A DNA stretch of 35,990 nt from Negativicutes bacterium (GTDB lineage: Bacteria > Bacillota > Negativicutes > JAGPMH01): contig JAGPMH010000014.1 of the NCBI GenBank assembly GCA_018052945.1, positions 1,491 to 37,480 on the forward strand, read 5' to 3'. This document shows, one piece after another, positions 1 to 9,071 of the stretch. A program made the translations under genes and the position numbers. The notes under the pieces are model-generated. The model worked only from the letters and a program-made list of their open reading frames with translations. It was not told where the DNA came from and did not search any database. Position 1 is the first letter of the stretch. Each line of letters begins with the position of its first letter.

Positions 1-48
1 TATCCGTTTTTATTGGTCCAGTTTATTATTGAATGTGGGGTTTATTAT

Positions 49-1290
49 TTAGCAATTTTTCATTGCTTTTAATGTTTTTTCGGCCATTCCTTTAATTTTA
101 CGGGATGGTACTGCACAAACAGCAATTCTAACACCAGCCGCTAATGGAACTGCATAGATTAAATCATCATGTAATTTATTGCAAACAGCATCTGAATCAG
201 ATGATGGTATGGAGATAAAGAATCCTGCACGATATGGTAACATATTTAAACCACATTCTTTAGCTTCAGCCATAAAGATATTCGCCCGTTCTTTAATTAA
301 TTCATAAAAACCATCACGCTCTTTTTCAAACTGTGATAGCAATTGTTTATCATTATAGATCGTCGCAAGCAATTGCATTGCTCCCCTATTGATATTTGAC
401 CAAGTTGCTCTGCTAGTGTATTGATTAATATCGGCAAACTCTTTGCTGATTTCTTTACTGGAAGATATCCCAATCATTGCACCGGTACGTTGACCATACA
501 TCGTATAACCTTTAGACATGCTGAATGCCAAGATTCCTAAAATATTAGCAGGCAAGTTGCTGAACTGTTTTAAGAAACGACGAGTTTCATTTTTTTCTCC
601 GGCATAATCAATATAGGCAATATCAACTAAAATTGTAATTTTTTTCGTACTATCTTTTGCTTCAGTTTTACAAACATCGAGTACTTTTGTCCAATCATCA
701 TCAGTTAAACTAAATCCTGTTGGATTATGAGCCGGCGTATTAATGATGATAACCAGTGAATCTTGTTTTTTCAATAAGTCATTAACTTTTAACTCAAAGG
801 CCTTAATATTGAAATTTTGTTGTTCGTCAAATAATTGGTAAGTATCAAGTTTACGTAACGCTTCTTTACATAAGACAGTATACGGACCCCAATACCAATC
901 TGAGGTAAGAATTGTATCACCAATTTCAGAATAATTCCAAATAGTATGATGTATTACTCCGCTACCACCTGCCGTTGCTACAGCATTGATATAAGCATCA
1001 GGCTTATTATCTTGGAAAGTTAAGTTGATTGTAGCATCAAGATAACTAGGTAGTCCCGCTATCGGTGCATAATTTATTAAATCATTAATTGGCATTTCTC
1101 TTAAAACTTTTTCAACAGTGGGGATGCAGGCTAATTCTTCATTATCATCCATTATCGCTCCAATTGTTGCGTTCACTACTTTATCTTTACCAAATTCTGC
1201 AGTTGCTTTTACTGCAGCACCACTGGCACCAAAAATCTTGTCAGTTGCAAATTTTCCTTTAGAATGAGAGGCAGCAATACTTGTTAACAT
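49..1290 (-). CDS. Class I/II PLP-dependent aminotransferase
   Basis: A 413-residue fold-type I aminotransferase, probably acting on aspartate or aromatic amino acids. The sequence shows the substrate/PLP loop HNPTG (about 188-192), a D-x-x-Y PLP-ring contact (D223, Y226) and the Schiff-base lysine in SMSKGYTMYGQRTG (K260), with a following Arg (R268) expected to bind the PLP phosphate. The start is the ATG at 1290, behind a strong AAAGGAGG. It lies downstream of the lysC terminator and so is probably transcribed separately, although the adjacent aspartate-family genes suggest a link to that pathway. Substrate specificity cannot be read from the sequence; aspartate, aromatic or alanine transamination are all possible. 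The first 48 bases of the window, downstream of it, show nothing clear. Confidence 0.85.
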   Translation of the reverse strand: MLTSIAASHSKGKFATDKIFGASGAAVKATAEFGKDKVVNATIGAIMDDNEELACIPTVEKVLREMPINDLINYAPIAGLPSYLDATINLTFQDNKPDAYINAVATAGGSGVIHHTIWNYSEIGDTILTSDWYWGPYTVLCKEALRKLDTYQLFDEQQNFNIKAFELKVNDLLKKQDSLVIIINTPAHNPTGFSLTDDDWTKVLDVCKTEAKDSTKKITILVDIAYIDYAGEKNETRRFLKQFSNLPANILGILAFSMSKGYTMYGQRTGAMIGISSSKEISKEFADINQYTSRATWSNINRGAMQLLATIYNDKQLLSQFEKERDGFYELIKERANIFMAEAKECGLNMLPYRAGFFISIPSSDSDAVCNKLHDDLIYAVPLAAGVRIAVCAVPSRKIKGMAEKTLKAMKNC

Positions 1291-1351
1291 TATATTAAAT
1301 CCTCCTTTTGCTTAAAGCAAAAATAATTTATAGTTTAATAAGTTATATTAA

Positions 1352-1380
1352 TTAGTATACAATAATTGTATGCATACTAA
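1352..1380. promoter_or_regulatory. Nested palindrome upstream of the aminotransferase, possible operator
   Basis: The 15-base core ATACAATAATTGTAT (1357-1371) is a perfect palindrome around one central base. It is nested in a second inverted repeat, TTAGTAT (1352-1358) and ATACTAA (1374-1380). It lies 62 bases upstream of the aminotransferase start, where a promoter would be expected, and TTGTAT inside it could act as a -35. I see no convincing -10 partner. A repressor operator is an inference; chance symmetry in AT-rich DNA is possible. Confidence 0.35.
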
Positions 1381-1420
1381 AAGGTACAAAATGAATTATT
1401 ATTTCTCATTTTGTACCTTT
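1380..1420 (-). terminator. Terminator after lysC
   Basis: Perfect 15-bp stem (1380-1394 with 1406-1420) with an 11-base loop. On the minus strand it is followed by a short T run, and on the plus strand by a run of nine T's, so it could work in both directions. It begins 18 bases past the lysC stop and separates that operon from the aminotransferase gene. Confidence 0.85.
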
Positions 1421-1438
1421 ATTTTTTTTTGAATTAAA

Positions 1439-2677
1439 TTAAGCTTTATCAGCTACCGGAAAAAATTTATCATGAATTGCATTTACAGCGTCTTTAACTT
1501 GAGAAGCTTTGATTAAACAGGAAATACTAATTTCGGAAGTACTAATAACTTCAATATTAATACCGGCAGTCGCTAAAGCACCAAACATACCAGCCGCGAT
1601 ACCAGGACTTCCCAACATCCCAGCACCAACAATCGAAACTTTAGCAACATTTTCGTCAATAGTGACGCCAATTGCTTGTAAGTCTTTAGCGATATTAGTA
1701 ACAATTTCTCTAGCATTATTTAAATCAGTACTAGCTACTGTAAATAACATATCGGTTACATTTTTTTCATCATTTCTTACACTTTGAACGATCATATCAA
1801 CATCAACATTAGCAATTGCTAGTGCATCAAAAATTTTATGAGCAATACCAGGGCAATCAGGAACACCCAATACAGCTATTTTTGCTACATCATTATCGTG
1901 AGCTACCCCGCGAATTATAAACTCTTTATCTTCCATTGTATATTCCTCCCTGATAATAGTACCTGTTTCTTGTGTAAAAGTTGAACGAACATGGATTGGT
2001 ACTCCAAAATTTTGCCCCATTTCAACAGAGCGTGGTTGCATAACACCTGCTCCTAATCGAGCCATTTCGAGCATTTCATAATAAGTAATTTCTTTCATTT
2101 TTCTAGCATTAGAGGCAATTCTTGGATCAGCAGAGTAAACACCATCAACATCAGTAAAAATTTCGCAAGAATCAGCTTTTAAAGCACCGGCAATAGCAAC
2201 GGCCGAAGTATCAGAACCACCACGTCCCAGTGTAACAAAGTTCCCTAATTTATCTGACCCCTGGAAGCCTGCTACTATTACTACATTACCTTTATCTAAT
2301 TCTTCAAACACTCGGTTTGGTTTAATATCTAAAATTTTCCCTTTGTTATGAACTGAATTTGCCAATAAGCCAGCTTGTGTACCTGTTAAAGAAACAGCCG
2401 GTTGACCTAGCATATTAAAGGCCATTGCCAATAAAGAAATTGAAACTTGTTCACCTGTGGTTAAAAGCATATCTATTTCACGAGGATATTTATAAGGATC
2501 CCCAGTGATATCTTTAGCTAATTTTAGCAAATCATCAGTAGTATCGCCCATTGCTGAAACTACTACAACGACTTTATCATCTTCTTTTTTTTCATCTAAA
2601 ATTCTCTTTGCTACAGCCATAATTTTTTCTGTTGTAGCAACGGAACTACCACCAAATTTTTTTACTATTAACGCCAT
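1439..2677 (-). CDS. lysC: Aspartate kinase
   Basis: Phosphorylates aspartate to 4-aspartyl phosphate, the first step towards lysine, threonine and methionine. The N-terminal amino acid kinase domain opens with the family signature KFGGSS (7-12) and carries GRGGSDTSAVAIA mid-protein. The C-terminal part (about 270-412) is two ACT domains, the usual feedback sensor. I start at the ATG at 2677 (412 residues, normal length) because AGGAGG lies seven bases before it. A reading frame running further upstream to 2758 adds residues that match nothing in the family and would place the true ribosome site inside the gene. It is the last gene of the pheB-hom-thrB-lysC group but also has a promoter of its own at 2709-2737. 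Confidence 0.95.
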   Translation of the reverse strand: MALIVKKFGGSSVATTEKIMAVAKRILDEKKEDDKVVVVVSAMGDTTDDLLKLAKDITGDPYKYPREIDMLLTTGEQVSISLLAMAFNMLGQPAVSLTGTQAGLLANSVHNKGKILDIKPNRVFEELDKGNVVIVAGFQGSDKLGNFVTLGRGGSDTSAVAIAGALKADSCEIFTDVDGVYSADPRIASNARKMKEITYYEMLEMARLGAGVMQPRSVEMGQNFGVPIHVRSTFTQETGTIIREEYTMEDKEFIIRGVAHDNDVAKIAVLGVPDCPGIAHKIFDALAIANVDVDMIVQSVRNDEKNVTDMLFTVASTDLNNAREIVTNIAKDLQAIGVTIDENVAKVSIVGAGMLGSPGIAAGMFGALATAGINIEVISTSEISISCLIKASQVKDAVNAIHDKFFPVADKA

Positions 2678-2708
2678 AGTCATCCTCCTAAGATTGTTCA
2701 CAAATGCA

Positions 2709-2737
2709 ATATTAGCATATTTCACAGAAAAAAACAA
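2709..2737 (-). promoter_or_regulatory. Promoter for lysC with extended -10
   Basis: Read on the minus strand: -35 TTGTTT (2732-2737), a 17-base spacer, then TGC TAATAT (-10 at 2709-2714, TGn extension). Transcription would start near 2702, giving a leader of about 25 bases, too short for a lysine riboswitch. This allows lysC to be expressed apart from hom and thrB. Confidence 0.6.
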
Positions 2738-2811
2738 ATACTTTTTTACAGTGGACACTCATTGCAAACAGCCTTGATAAAATGCTGATTTGTAAAATTT
2801 ATTGAAATATA

Positions 2812-3717
2812 TTATAAAATATAAGCTCCTTTAGTATCAATATCTAAGATTAAATAGGAGGATTTTACTTTATGTTTATTAAATGTTTCAACCATTGCTT
2901 GTCCAATTTTTTCTTCGTTTGTTTCGACAAAAGCAATTAGGCAAGGACCAGCCCCACTTAGTGCTGCGCCTAAAGCACCATTATTTAAGGCACTGTCAAA
3001 AACTTCAGCCATTCCTGGAATCAATTCCATTCGATAAGGCTGATGGATTTTATCTTGCAATGCTTCTTGTAAGTTTTCAAAGTTACCTTGCATCAATGAA
3101 CCTACTAAAAAAGCAGTTCGACTAACATTAAAGACTGCATCTTGCAAACTAACTTTAGCTGGTAAAACCTTTCGTGATAGCTTTGTTGATAAATTAAACT
3201 CCGGTACTGCAACCACTAGTTTTAATGGCTTCGGTGGTAAAAAAGACAAGCATTTGGCATCACCGTCATTTTCAATACTGAGTGTAATTCCACCAAATAA
3301 AGCAGGTGCAACATTATCAGGATGACCTTCTATTTCAGTGGCAATTTGTAATAATTTATTTTTATCAAAGACATTGCCGATAGCTGCATTGGCAGCCATC
3401 AAGCCAGAGACAATAGCAGCGGCACTGCTTCCCAAGCCTCGTGCTAGTGGAATATTATTGTACATCTTAATATGAGCACCTTTGTAAGGAGCATTAGCAA
3501 GCTGCAATAATTTTTTTATTGCCAACCAAATTATATTTCGTTCATCACGGGGAATGTAATTACTACCTTCGCCGAAAATTTCAATAATAAGTTCTTCTTT
3601 GGAGGACAGAGTTAATTCTAAATCATTATAAATACTGCAAGCAAGTCCAATTGAATCAAATCCTGGACCACAATTTGCAGAAGTTCCTGGAACTCTAACT
3701 TTAATTGTTTTTGACAT
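2812..3717 (-). CDS. thrB: Homoserine kinase
   Basis: Phosphorylates L-homoserine, giving the substrate of threonine synthase. It is a 301-residue GHMP-family kinase with the ATP-binding glycine/serine loop ARGLGSSAAA (92-101), an N-terminal PGTSANCGPGFD segment (10-21), and a C-terminal GALGAALSGAGPCLIA motif, all as in ThrB. It starts at an ATG preceded by AGGAG, 38 bases downstream of the hom stop. No threonine synthase gene is in the window, so the next pathway step is encoded elsewhere. Confidence 0.95.
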   Translation of the reverse strand: MSKTIKVRVPGTSANCGPGFDSIGLACSIYNDLELTLSSKEELIIEIFGEGSNYIPRDERNIIWLAIKKLLQLANAPYKGAHIKMYNNIPLARGLGSSAAAIVSGLMAANAAIGNVFDKNKLLQIATEIEGHPDNVAPALFGGITLSIENDGDAKCLSFLPPKPLKLVVAVPEFNLSTKLSRKVLPAKVSLQDAVFNVSRTAFLVGSLMQGNFENLQEALQDKIHQPYRMELIPGMAEVFDSALNNGALGAALSGAGPCLIAFVETNEEKIGQAMVETFNKHKVKSSYLILDIDTKGAYIL

Positions 3718-3755
3718 AATAAAATCTCCTGATAATTACAACTTTAAAGACTAGC

Positions 3756-5042
3756 TTATTCTTCAACCCTTATTACATTATAAACTTCAGTCACAACGTT
3801 TAAGGATTTAATATTAGTAAGTGCTTTTTGAATATTGACATCACTAATCGCACCAGTTAAAAGTACTAACTCAGCTTGATTATTTAGTTTTTGTTTTTGA
3901 ATAACTGAACCTAAACTAACTTTTTGATCACCAAAAGCTCCGGCGATTAAGGCTAATACGCCTGGTTCGTCTTTTACTAAAAGTCTAATATAATAAGAAG
4001 AAATCGATTCATCAATTGAGGCAATTTTTTTATCTTCAAAACAGGTGCAGAGAATTCTACCGCTCATATCATGAACAATGTTACGAGCAACATCAATTAC
4101 ATCAGCTACAACGGCACTAGCAGTTGGTAATGAACCGGCGCCACGACCATAAAACATTGCTTCACCAACGGCATTCCCATTAATATAAATAGCATTGAAT
4201 ACATCGTTAACAGAAGATAGTGGATGCTTATTACTGATAAAAGCCGGATGAACTCGAACTTCAATACCGTTATCGACATTGTCTTTAGCAATTGCTAATA
4301 ATTTTACAACATAACCTAATTCTTTAGCATATTTGATATCATCAGGTGTTATTTTGGTAATACCTTCCACGTAAACATCATTTAAAGATACCTTGGTATT
4401 AAAAGCAATTGATGATAATATTGCTAATTTTCTAGCCGCATCTAGTCCGCCCACATCAGCTGTTGGATCTGATTCAGCATAGCCTTTTTCTTGTGCTTCT
4501 TTTAAAACCTGATTATAATCCATACCTTCATTGCTCATTTTAGTAAGCATATAATTAGTAGTACCGTTAACGATACCCATTACTTCGGTAATTTTATTAG
4601 CCGTTAGACATTGCTTCAACGGTCTAATAATCGGAATTCCTCCACCAACACTGGCCTCAAACATAAAGTCAACTTTATGAGCAGTGGCAGCTTCAAACAT
4701 TTCTCTACCATGTAGAGCGACAACATCTTTATTAGCGGTAATAACATGTTTTTTTGCTTGTAGTGCTTGGAGCATATATTGTCGTGCTGGGTTTTCGCCC
4801 CCCATTACTTCTACAACAATATTTATTTCAGCATCATTGATAATATCTGAAAAATCAGTCGTTAAGTTTAAGTTCGCATCAAACGCCTTAGCTTTTTCAA
4901 TATTACGAACTAATACTGTTTTTATGTTAATCGGAAATCCTACCTTTTGTGAGATTTCGTGATTGTTTTCTTTTAAAACATTAACAATTCCTTGGCCAAC
5001 TGTCCCTAGTCCTAATAAAGCGATGTTAATAGTTTTACTCAT
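3756..5042 (-). CDS. hom: Homoserine dehydrogenase
   Basis: Reduces aspartate semialdehyde to homoserine with NAD(P)H. It is the 428-residue monofunctional form. The N-terminal Rossmann loop is GLGTVGQGIV (11-20), the central catalytic region has NGTTNYMLTKM followed by YAESDPTADVGGLDAARKL, and the last ~80 residues form an ACT domain (starting near SSYYIRLLVKDEPGVLA), the usual site of threonine inhibition. It lies 17 bases behind the pheB-like gene and just ahead of thrB, forming a threonine-branch operon. Confidence 0.95.
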   Translation of the reverse strand: MSKTINIALLGLGTVGQGIVNVLKENNHEISQKVGFPINIKTVLVRNIEKAKAFDANLNLTTDFSDIINDAEINIVVEVMGGENPARQYMLQALQAKKHVITANKDVVALHGREMFEAATAHKVDFMFEASVGGGIPIIRPLKQCLTANKITEVMGIVNGTTNYMLTKMSNEGMDYNQVLKEAQEKGYAESDPTADVGGLDAARKLAILSSIAFNTKVSLNDVYVEGITKITPDDIKYAKELGYVVKLLAIAKDNVDNGIEVRVHPAFISNKHPLSSVNDVFNAIYINGNAVGEAMFYGRGAGSLPTASAVVADVIDVARNIVHDMSGRILCTCFEDKKIASIDESISSYYIRLLVKDEPGVLALIAGAFGDQKVSLGSVIQKQKLNNQAELVLLTGAISDVNIQKALTNIKSLNVVTEVYNVIRVEE

Positions 5043-5059
5043 AATTTACCAATCCTTTC

Positions 5060-5515
5060 TTATGGCATAATGCTTTGGCCTAATACTTCTAGGCGCTTTA
5101 CACCTTCAACCATGCGCAATTTATCTAATAATGCTTCTAAGTCAATTGCCAATTTTGCTGTTTCAATCGATATTGTCGCATTAGCAACCCCTTGAAGCGG
5201 TATTCCTTGATTAATGGTGAGAATACTACCACAATCAGCGGAAATTGTATTTAAAACACGTGATAAAACTCCTGATTTATGCTCTAATAATACTGCAAGT
5301 GTAACAATTTTATCACGACTGGCTTCATAAAATGGGAATACATAATCTTTGTATTTATAATAAGCACTTCTGCTTAGTTCCATTTTTTCTACAGCCTCAT
5401 TAATTGTTTTTGCCTCGCCTCGTTTTAACATATCTTTAACTTTTATAGTTTTCTTTATAGCTTCAGGTAATATTTCTTCTCTAACCAGATAAAAACCCGA
5501 TTGTTCTTTATGCAT
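5060..5515 (-). CDS. pheB: ACT domain protein, PheB (UPF0735) family
   Basis: A 151-residue protein of the PheB/UPF0735 family. The C-terminal half (about 70-148) is a single ACT domain (VTLAVLLEHKSGVLSRVLN), a fold that binds amino acids. The N-terminal half contains a segment (INEAVEKMELSRSAYYKYKD, about 38-57) that looks like a helix-turn-helix. In Bacillus the homologue sits beside pheA; here it leads the hom-thrB-lysC operon. Family members have no firmly assigned reaction. An amino-acid-sensing regulator of the aspartate branch is a reasonable inference from its position and domain order, not a demonstrated role. Start: ATG with GGAGG. Confidence 0.85.
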   Translation of the reverse strand: MHKEQSGFYLVREEILPEAIKKTIKVKDMLKRGEAKTINEAVEKMELSRSAYYKYKDYVFPFYEASRDKIVTLAVLLEHKSGVLSRVLNTISADCGSILTINQGIPLQGVANATISIETAKLAIDLEALLDKLRMVEGVKRLEVLGQSIMP

Positions 5516-5565
5516 AAAAACGCCTCCGTACTTTGAGAATGGATAACAATCTACATACAGTAGAC

Positions 5566-5595
5566 ATTATAACATTGTTTATTAATAAAATACAA
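5566..5595 (-). promoter_or_regulatory. Promoter of the pheB-hom-thrB operon
   Basis: Minus strand: -35 TTGTAT (5590-5595), 18-base spacer, perfect -10 TATAAT (5566-5571) with a TGn extension. The leader to the pheB start is only about 45 bases, so it has no room for a T-box or riboswitch. Confidence 0.7.
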
Positions 5596-5607
5596 GAAAA
5601 ATAGATT

Positions 5608-5661
5608 AAATATTAAAGGACTATCAAGATAAATAAATCATTTGATAGTCCTTTAATATTT
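5608..5661 (-). terminator. Terminator after rpe
   Basis: A 20-bp stem, 5608-5627 with 5642-5661, with a 14-base loop. The stem includes the rpe stop codon. AT-rich flanks give T tracts on both strands. It closes the long housekeeping block and insulates the aspartate-pathway operon. Confidence 0.85.
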
Positions 5662-6308
5662 TATTGTTGTTTTAATTGGGCAATAGTACCTTTTATATCA
5701 TTAGAACCATATACTGCCGAACCGGCTACTAAAATATTAGCACCATGCTTGATGACTTTGGGGGCAGTCTCTAAATTAATACCACCATCAACTTGAATAT
5801 CAATCTTAAGTTTTTTTGCATCAATCATTTCTTTTAGTCTGGCAATTTTATTTAAAGTTGCCGGAATAAAAGATTGTCCCCCAAAACCAGGATTTACACT
5901 CATCAATAAAACCATATCTAACTCTGGTAAAATTTCTTCTAAAGTATTTAATGGCGTGGCAGGATTTAATGAGACGGCTACTTTAACCCCACTACTTTTA
6001 ACCTTTTGTACTAGACGATGTAAATGGTTGGCCGCCTCAATATGAATAGTGATAATATCAGCGCCAGCTGCTATAAAATCATCAATCAAGTTCTCGGGGT
6101 TATTAATCATTAAGTGAACATCAAAGGGTAACTTTGTTACCGTTCTTAACGCTTTAACTATTGGTGCACCTAAAGTTAAGTTTGGCACAAAATGTCCATC
6201 CATAACATCTATGTGAATCATATCAGCACCAGCCTGATCTATTTTTATTATCTCTTCGCCTAATTTTGAAAAATCTGCGGATAAAATTGAGGGAGCTACT
6301 TTTATCAT
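5661..6308 (-). CDS. rpe: Ribulose-phosphate 3-epimerase
   Basis: Interconverts ribulose 5-phosphate and xylulose 5-phosphate in the pentose phosphate pathway. The 215-residue TIM barrel carries the metal-binding motif [12 protein letters not shown] (about 32-43), a conserved DVHLMI strand, [10 protein letters not shown] (about 136-145) and the C-terminal VDGGIN and AGSAVY phosphate-binding strands. It starts one base after the rsgA stop, so translation is probably coupled. It is the last gene of the block. Confidence 0.96.
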   Translation of the reverse strand: MIKVAPSILSADFSKLGEEIIKIDQAGADMIHIDVMDGHFVPNLTLGAPIVKALRTVTKLPFDVHLMINNPENLIDDFIAAGADIITIHIEAANHLHRLVQKVKSSGVKVAVSLNPATPLNTLEEILPELDMVLLMSVNPGFGGQSFIPATLNKIARLKEMIDAKKLKIDIQVDGGINLETAPKVIKHGANILVAGSAVYGSNDIKGTIAQLKQQ

Positions 6309-6309
6309 T

Positions 6310-7182
6310 TTAATAAACCTTCTTTGCTTTTAATATTTCACTGAGAATTTGCAGATAAGAATTATAGCGATCAATGGTTATTATTTTTTCTTCAACAGCC
6401 TTTTTGATCGCACAATTTGGCTCTTTATCGTGAATACAAGTGTTAAATTTACATTGTCCAATGAACTGAGTAAATTCTGGAAAATAATATGGCAATTCAG
6501 TTTCTAAGATATGTTCAAATTCTGTAAAACTAAACCCCGGTGTATCTACTACAAAGGAATTTTCGTCCAACGTTAATAATTCTGCATACCTAGTAGTATG
6601 TTTCCCACGAGCTATTTTTTCACTAAGTCCACCCGTTGTTAATTTTAGTGTTGGACTAATTGCATTTAAAATTGAAGACTTTCCGACACCGGAAGGACCG
6701 GCAAAAACTGATATTTTATTTTTTAAATTAGCTCTTAGGTTTTCAATATTATAACAACTTTCAGCTGATACCATTATGATATTATAACCAATATTATAAT
6801 ACACGGAAAGCTTTTGTTGTAATTGCGCAGTATCAACTAAATCAACTTTGTTAATACAAATTATAATGTCTAAGGCTGATTTTTCGGCTAATATTAAAAA
6901 TTTGTCTAACAAATTAAAGTTAATATTAGGATTAATGGCGGCAAACGTTAGAATGACTTGATCAACGTTTGCGACTAAGGGGCGTTCGAGTAAAGTTGTT
7001 CGTGGTAATATTTCTTCGATAATACCATTGTCATCTTCTAATATAGTATAGTCCACTTTATCTCCAACGCCTAAGGAAAATCGGTTCTTTTTTAATCTTC
7101 CACGCAACTTACAAGCTATTAATTTATTACCCTCTTTTACATAATAATAGCCATTATAAGCTTTTATTATTATTCCTGTCAT
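6310..7182 (-). CDS. rsgA: Ribosome small subunit-dependent GTPase A
   Basis: A GTPase that checks late maturation of the 30S subunit. The circularly permuted order is visible: the N-terminal OB domain, then NKVD (111-114), then the P-loop GPSGVGKSS (162-170), then DTPG (213-216), then a zinc site of C244, C249, H251 and C257. The length of 290 is normal. It directly follows prkC. In Bacillus subtilis the homologue CpgA is a PrkC substrate, so the adjacency is functionally plausible here. Confidence 0.96.
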   Translation of the reverse strand: MTGIIIKAYNGYYYVKEGNKLIACKLRGRLKKNRFSLGVGDKVDYTILEDDNGIIEEILPRTTLLERPLVANVDQVILTFAAINPNINFNLLDKFLILAEKSALDIIICINKVDLVDTAQLQQKLSVYYNIGYNIIMVSAESCYNIENLRANLKNKISVFAGPSGVGKSSILNAISPTLKLTTGGLSEKIARGKHTTRYAELLTLDENSFVVDTPGFSFTEFEHILETELPYYFPEFTQFIGQCKFNTCIHDKEPNCAIKKAVEEKIITIDRYNSYLQILSEILKAKKVY

Positions 7183-7192
7183 ATTGTTAACC

Positions 7193-9052
7193 TCATAGTA
7201 TCTTTTCTAAAACTAGCGAGCCATTAAGATATAATTGAGCTCTAGTTTGCCCATTTAATTCAATCGGTTTTTGAATTTTATCACCAGGCTTATGAATATT
7301 TTCATAAATAATATGGCGACCATCATTATCAGTTACAACAATTTGTACAGCTTGTTTGGCTGCACCTTCCGGAATGGTATAAGTAATTACTCCCATTGCT
7401 GTTTTTTGCTGACTGTTTTTAGCAATTGTAAAGTCAATATTTGAATTTTCATCTACTTCAGTTCCTGGCGCAGGATTTTGCCCTAAAATAGTACCATTTG
7501 CTGAGTTATTGTCATTGACTTCTGTAATATTGCCAACCTTTAGTTTTAAACTTTCTAATTGTTTGGTTACTGCTTCTAGTTTATTTCCTCTAAAATCAGC
7601 TAACTTCACTTTATTATTAACACCTTTACTAATAACAATATCAATAGCTGAACCCTTGGCAACTTGACCGGAAGCTTTAGGATTTTGACTTAAAATAGTT
7701 TCAGCCGGTTGATCAGAAAATTCTTCGTCAACTTTTCCAATTTTCAGACCAAGCTCCCCTAATTTTCCTTGTGCTATTTTTAAAGTTAAGCCTCTGATAT
7801 CAGGCATAGTAACCATTTCTCCACCTTTACTAATATAAATGGTTACTAAGCGTTGCTCTTTTACAATGGAGCCCGCTTCCGGATATTGTGAAACTACAGA
7901 ACCTACCGGAACCTTAGGATCGAAAGTTTCAGCGACATTTACTCTTAAATTAGCATCCTCCAGCATTGTTTTTGCCGAAGTAAGTTGCATGCCTACAACA
8001 CTTGGAACATTTACCTCAGCATTGCTCCAAAACTTCCCGTAAGCTAAAAATGATCCAATAAAGAAGCCTACGGATAATAATAAGACTAGCATTAAAATAA
8101 CTTTTGTACGATTTTTATGATAAAATTTCTTAAAATCAAAGGCTGTATTTTTTTCTTCTTGAATTTGTTTTTGAATTGGAATAATTTGAGTTGCAAATTC
8201 ATCCTCAGCAATGGGTTTATTATAACGACTATTAAAGTAATTTTGTACTAAATTTAAATCTTTGATCATAGCTGATATATTGTCATAGCGATCTTCTGGA
8301 TTTTTTTCCATAGCCTTACTAACAATTGCTTCAGCCATCGGTGGTATTAATTCATTATGTTTACGCACTGGTATTGGTTCATCTTGTAAGTGCTTTAGAG
8401 CAATACTGACTGGTGTTTCACCTTTAAACGGAACAGTACCAGTTAACATTTCATACAATAAAACCCCTAGTGAATAGATATCGGATTTGGCACTTACAGA
8501 AATCCCGCGTGCTTGCTCCGGTGAGAAATAATGAACCGAACCTAAGACTGTATTTCCGTGGTTCATCGTTGTCGAAGTTATGGCCTTAGCAATCCCAAAA
8601 TCAGTTACTTTAACTCTCCCGGTAGTTGTTAAGAGAATATTATGTGGTTTTATATCACAATGCACAAGATTATTTTGATGAGCATGTTCTAATGCCTCTG
8701 CGATATCAGTAGTAATTTTAAGAGCATCAGCAATATTTAAAATGCCTTCACGCATTATTTTTTCCTTTAAAGTTTCACCTGAAACAAACTCCATTACAAT
8801 ATAATTTTTATCCCCATCACTACCAACATCATAGATATTAACAATATTAGGATGTGACAATTTTGCAGCAGCTTGTGCTTCATACTTAAAACGAGTTTTA
8901 AAGTCACTATCATTTACAAATTGCGGATGTAACATTTTAATCGCTACAAAGCGATCTAATAATTTATCATGAGCACGATAAACATCAGCAGTGCCACCAC
9001 CACCAATATGCTCTAACACTGTATAGCGATTATCAAGGATACGATTTAACAT
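7193..9052 (-). CDS. prkC: PASTA-domain Ser/Thr protein kinase
   Basis: A membrane Hanks-type kinase that senses peptidoglycan fragments or lipid II and phosphorylates cytoplasmic targets. Cytoplasmic kinase domain 1-270: glycine loop IGGGGTADVY (16-25), ATP lysine K39, catalytic loop HCDIKPHN (131-138), DFG (151-153). One membrane helix lies at about 317-338. Three PASTA repeats follow outside (about 347-413, 415-480, 484-550), then a further ~70-residue beta-rich tail. The usual HRD is HCD here, so the kinase lacks the Arg that contacts a phosphorylated activation loop; D133 and N138 are intact. It lies between prpC (its phosphatase) and rsgA. Confidence 0.95.
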   Translation of the reverse strand: MLNRILDNRYTVLEHIGGGGTADVYRAHDKLLDRFVAIKMLHPQFVNDSDFKTRFKYEAQAAAKLSHPNIVNIYDVGSDGDKNYIVMEFVSGETLKEKIMREGILNIADALKITTDIAEALEHAHQNNLVHCDIKPHNILLTTTGRVKVTDFGIAKAITSTTMNHGNTVLGSVHYFSPEQARGISVSAKSDIYSLGVLLYEMLTGTVPFKGETPVSIALKHLQDEPIPVRKHNELIPPMAEAIVSKAMEKNPEDRYDNISAMIKDLNLVQNYFNSRYNKPIAEDEFATQIIPIQKQIQEEKNTAFDFKKFYHKNRTKVILMLVLLLSVGFFIGSFLAYGKFWSNAEVNVPSVVGMQLTSAKTMLEDANLRVNVAETFDPKVPVGSVVSQYPEAGSIVKEQRLVTIYISKGGEMVTMPDIRGLTLKIAQGKLGELGLKIGKVDEEFSDQPAETILSQNPKASGQVAKGSAIDIVISKGVNNKVKLADFRGNKLEAVTKQLESLKLKVGNITEVNDNNSANGTILGQNPAPGTEVDENSNIDFTIAKNSQQKTAMGVITYTIPEGAAKQAVQIVVTDNDGRHIIYENIHKPGDKIQKPIELNGQTRAQLYLNGSLVLEKIL

Positions 9053-9071
9053 TATCTAACCTCCTTAATAT

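Noticed and set aside
2678-2708. Lysine riboswitch before lysC
   Set aside because: Only about 25 bases separate the predicted start site from the ATG, far too short for the aptamer.
2678-2758. Longer N-terminus for aspartokinase
   Set aside because: The added residues match nothing in the family, and the strong AGGAGG and the promoter would fall inside the gene.
2760-2811. Terminator between thrB and lysC
   Set aside because: An imperfect CAAATCAGC/GCTGTTTG stem exists, but it has a bulge and no proper T run. Readthrough seems likely.
5516-5565. Threonine or phenylalanine T-box or riboswitch before pheB-hom
   Set aside because: The leader from the mapped promoter motif is only about 45 bases, with no T-box sequence or hairpin.
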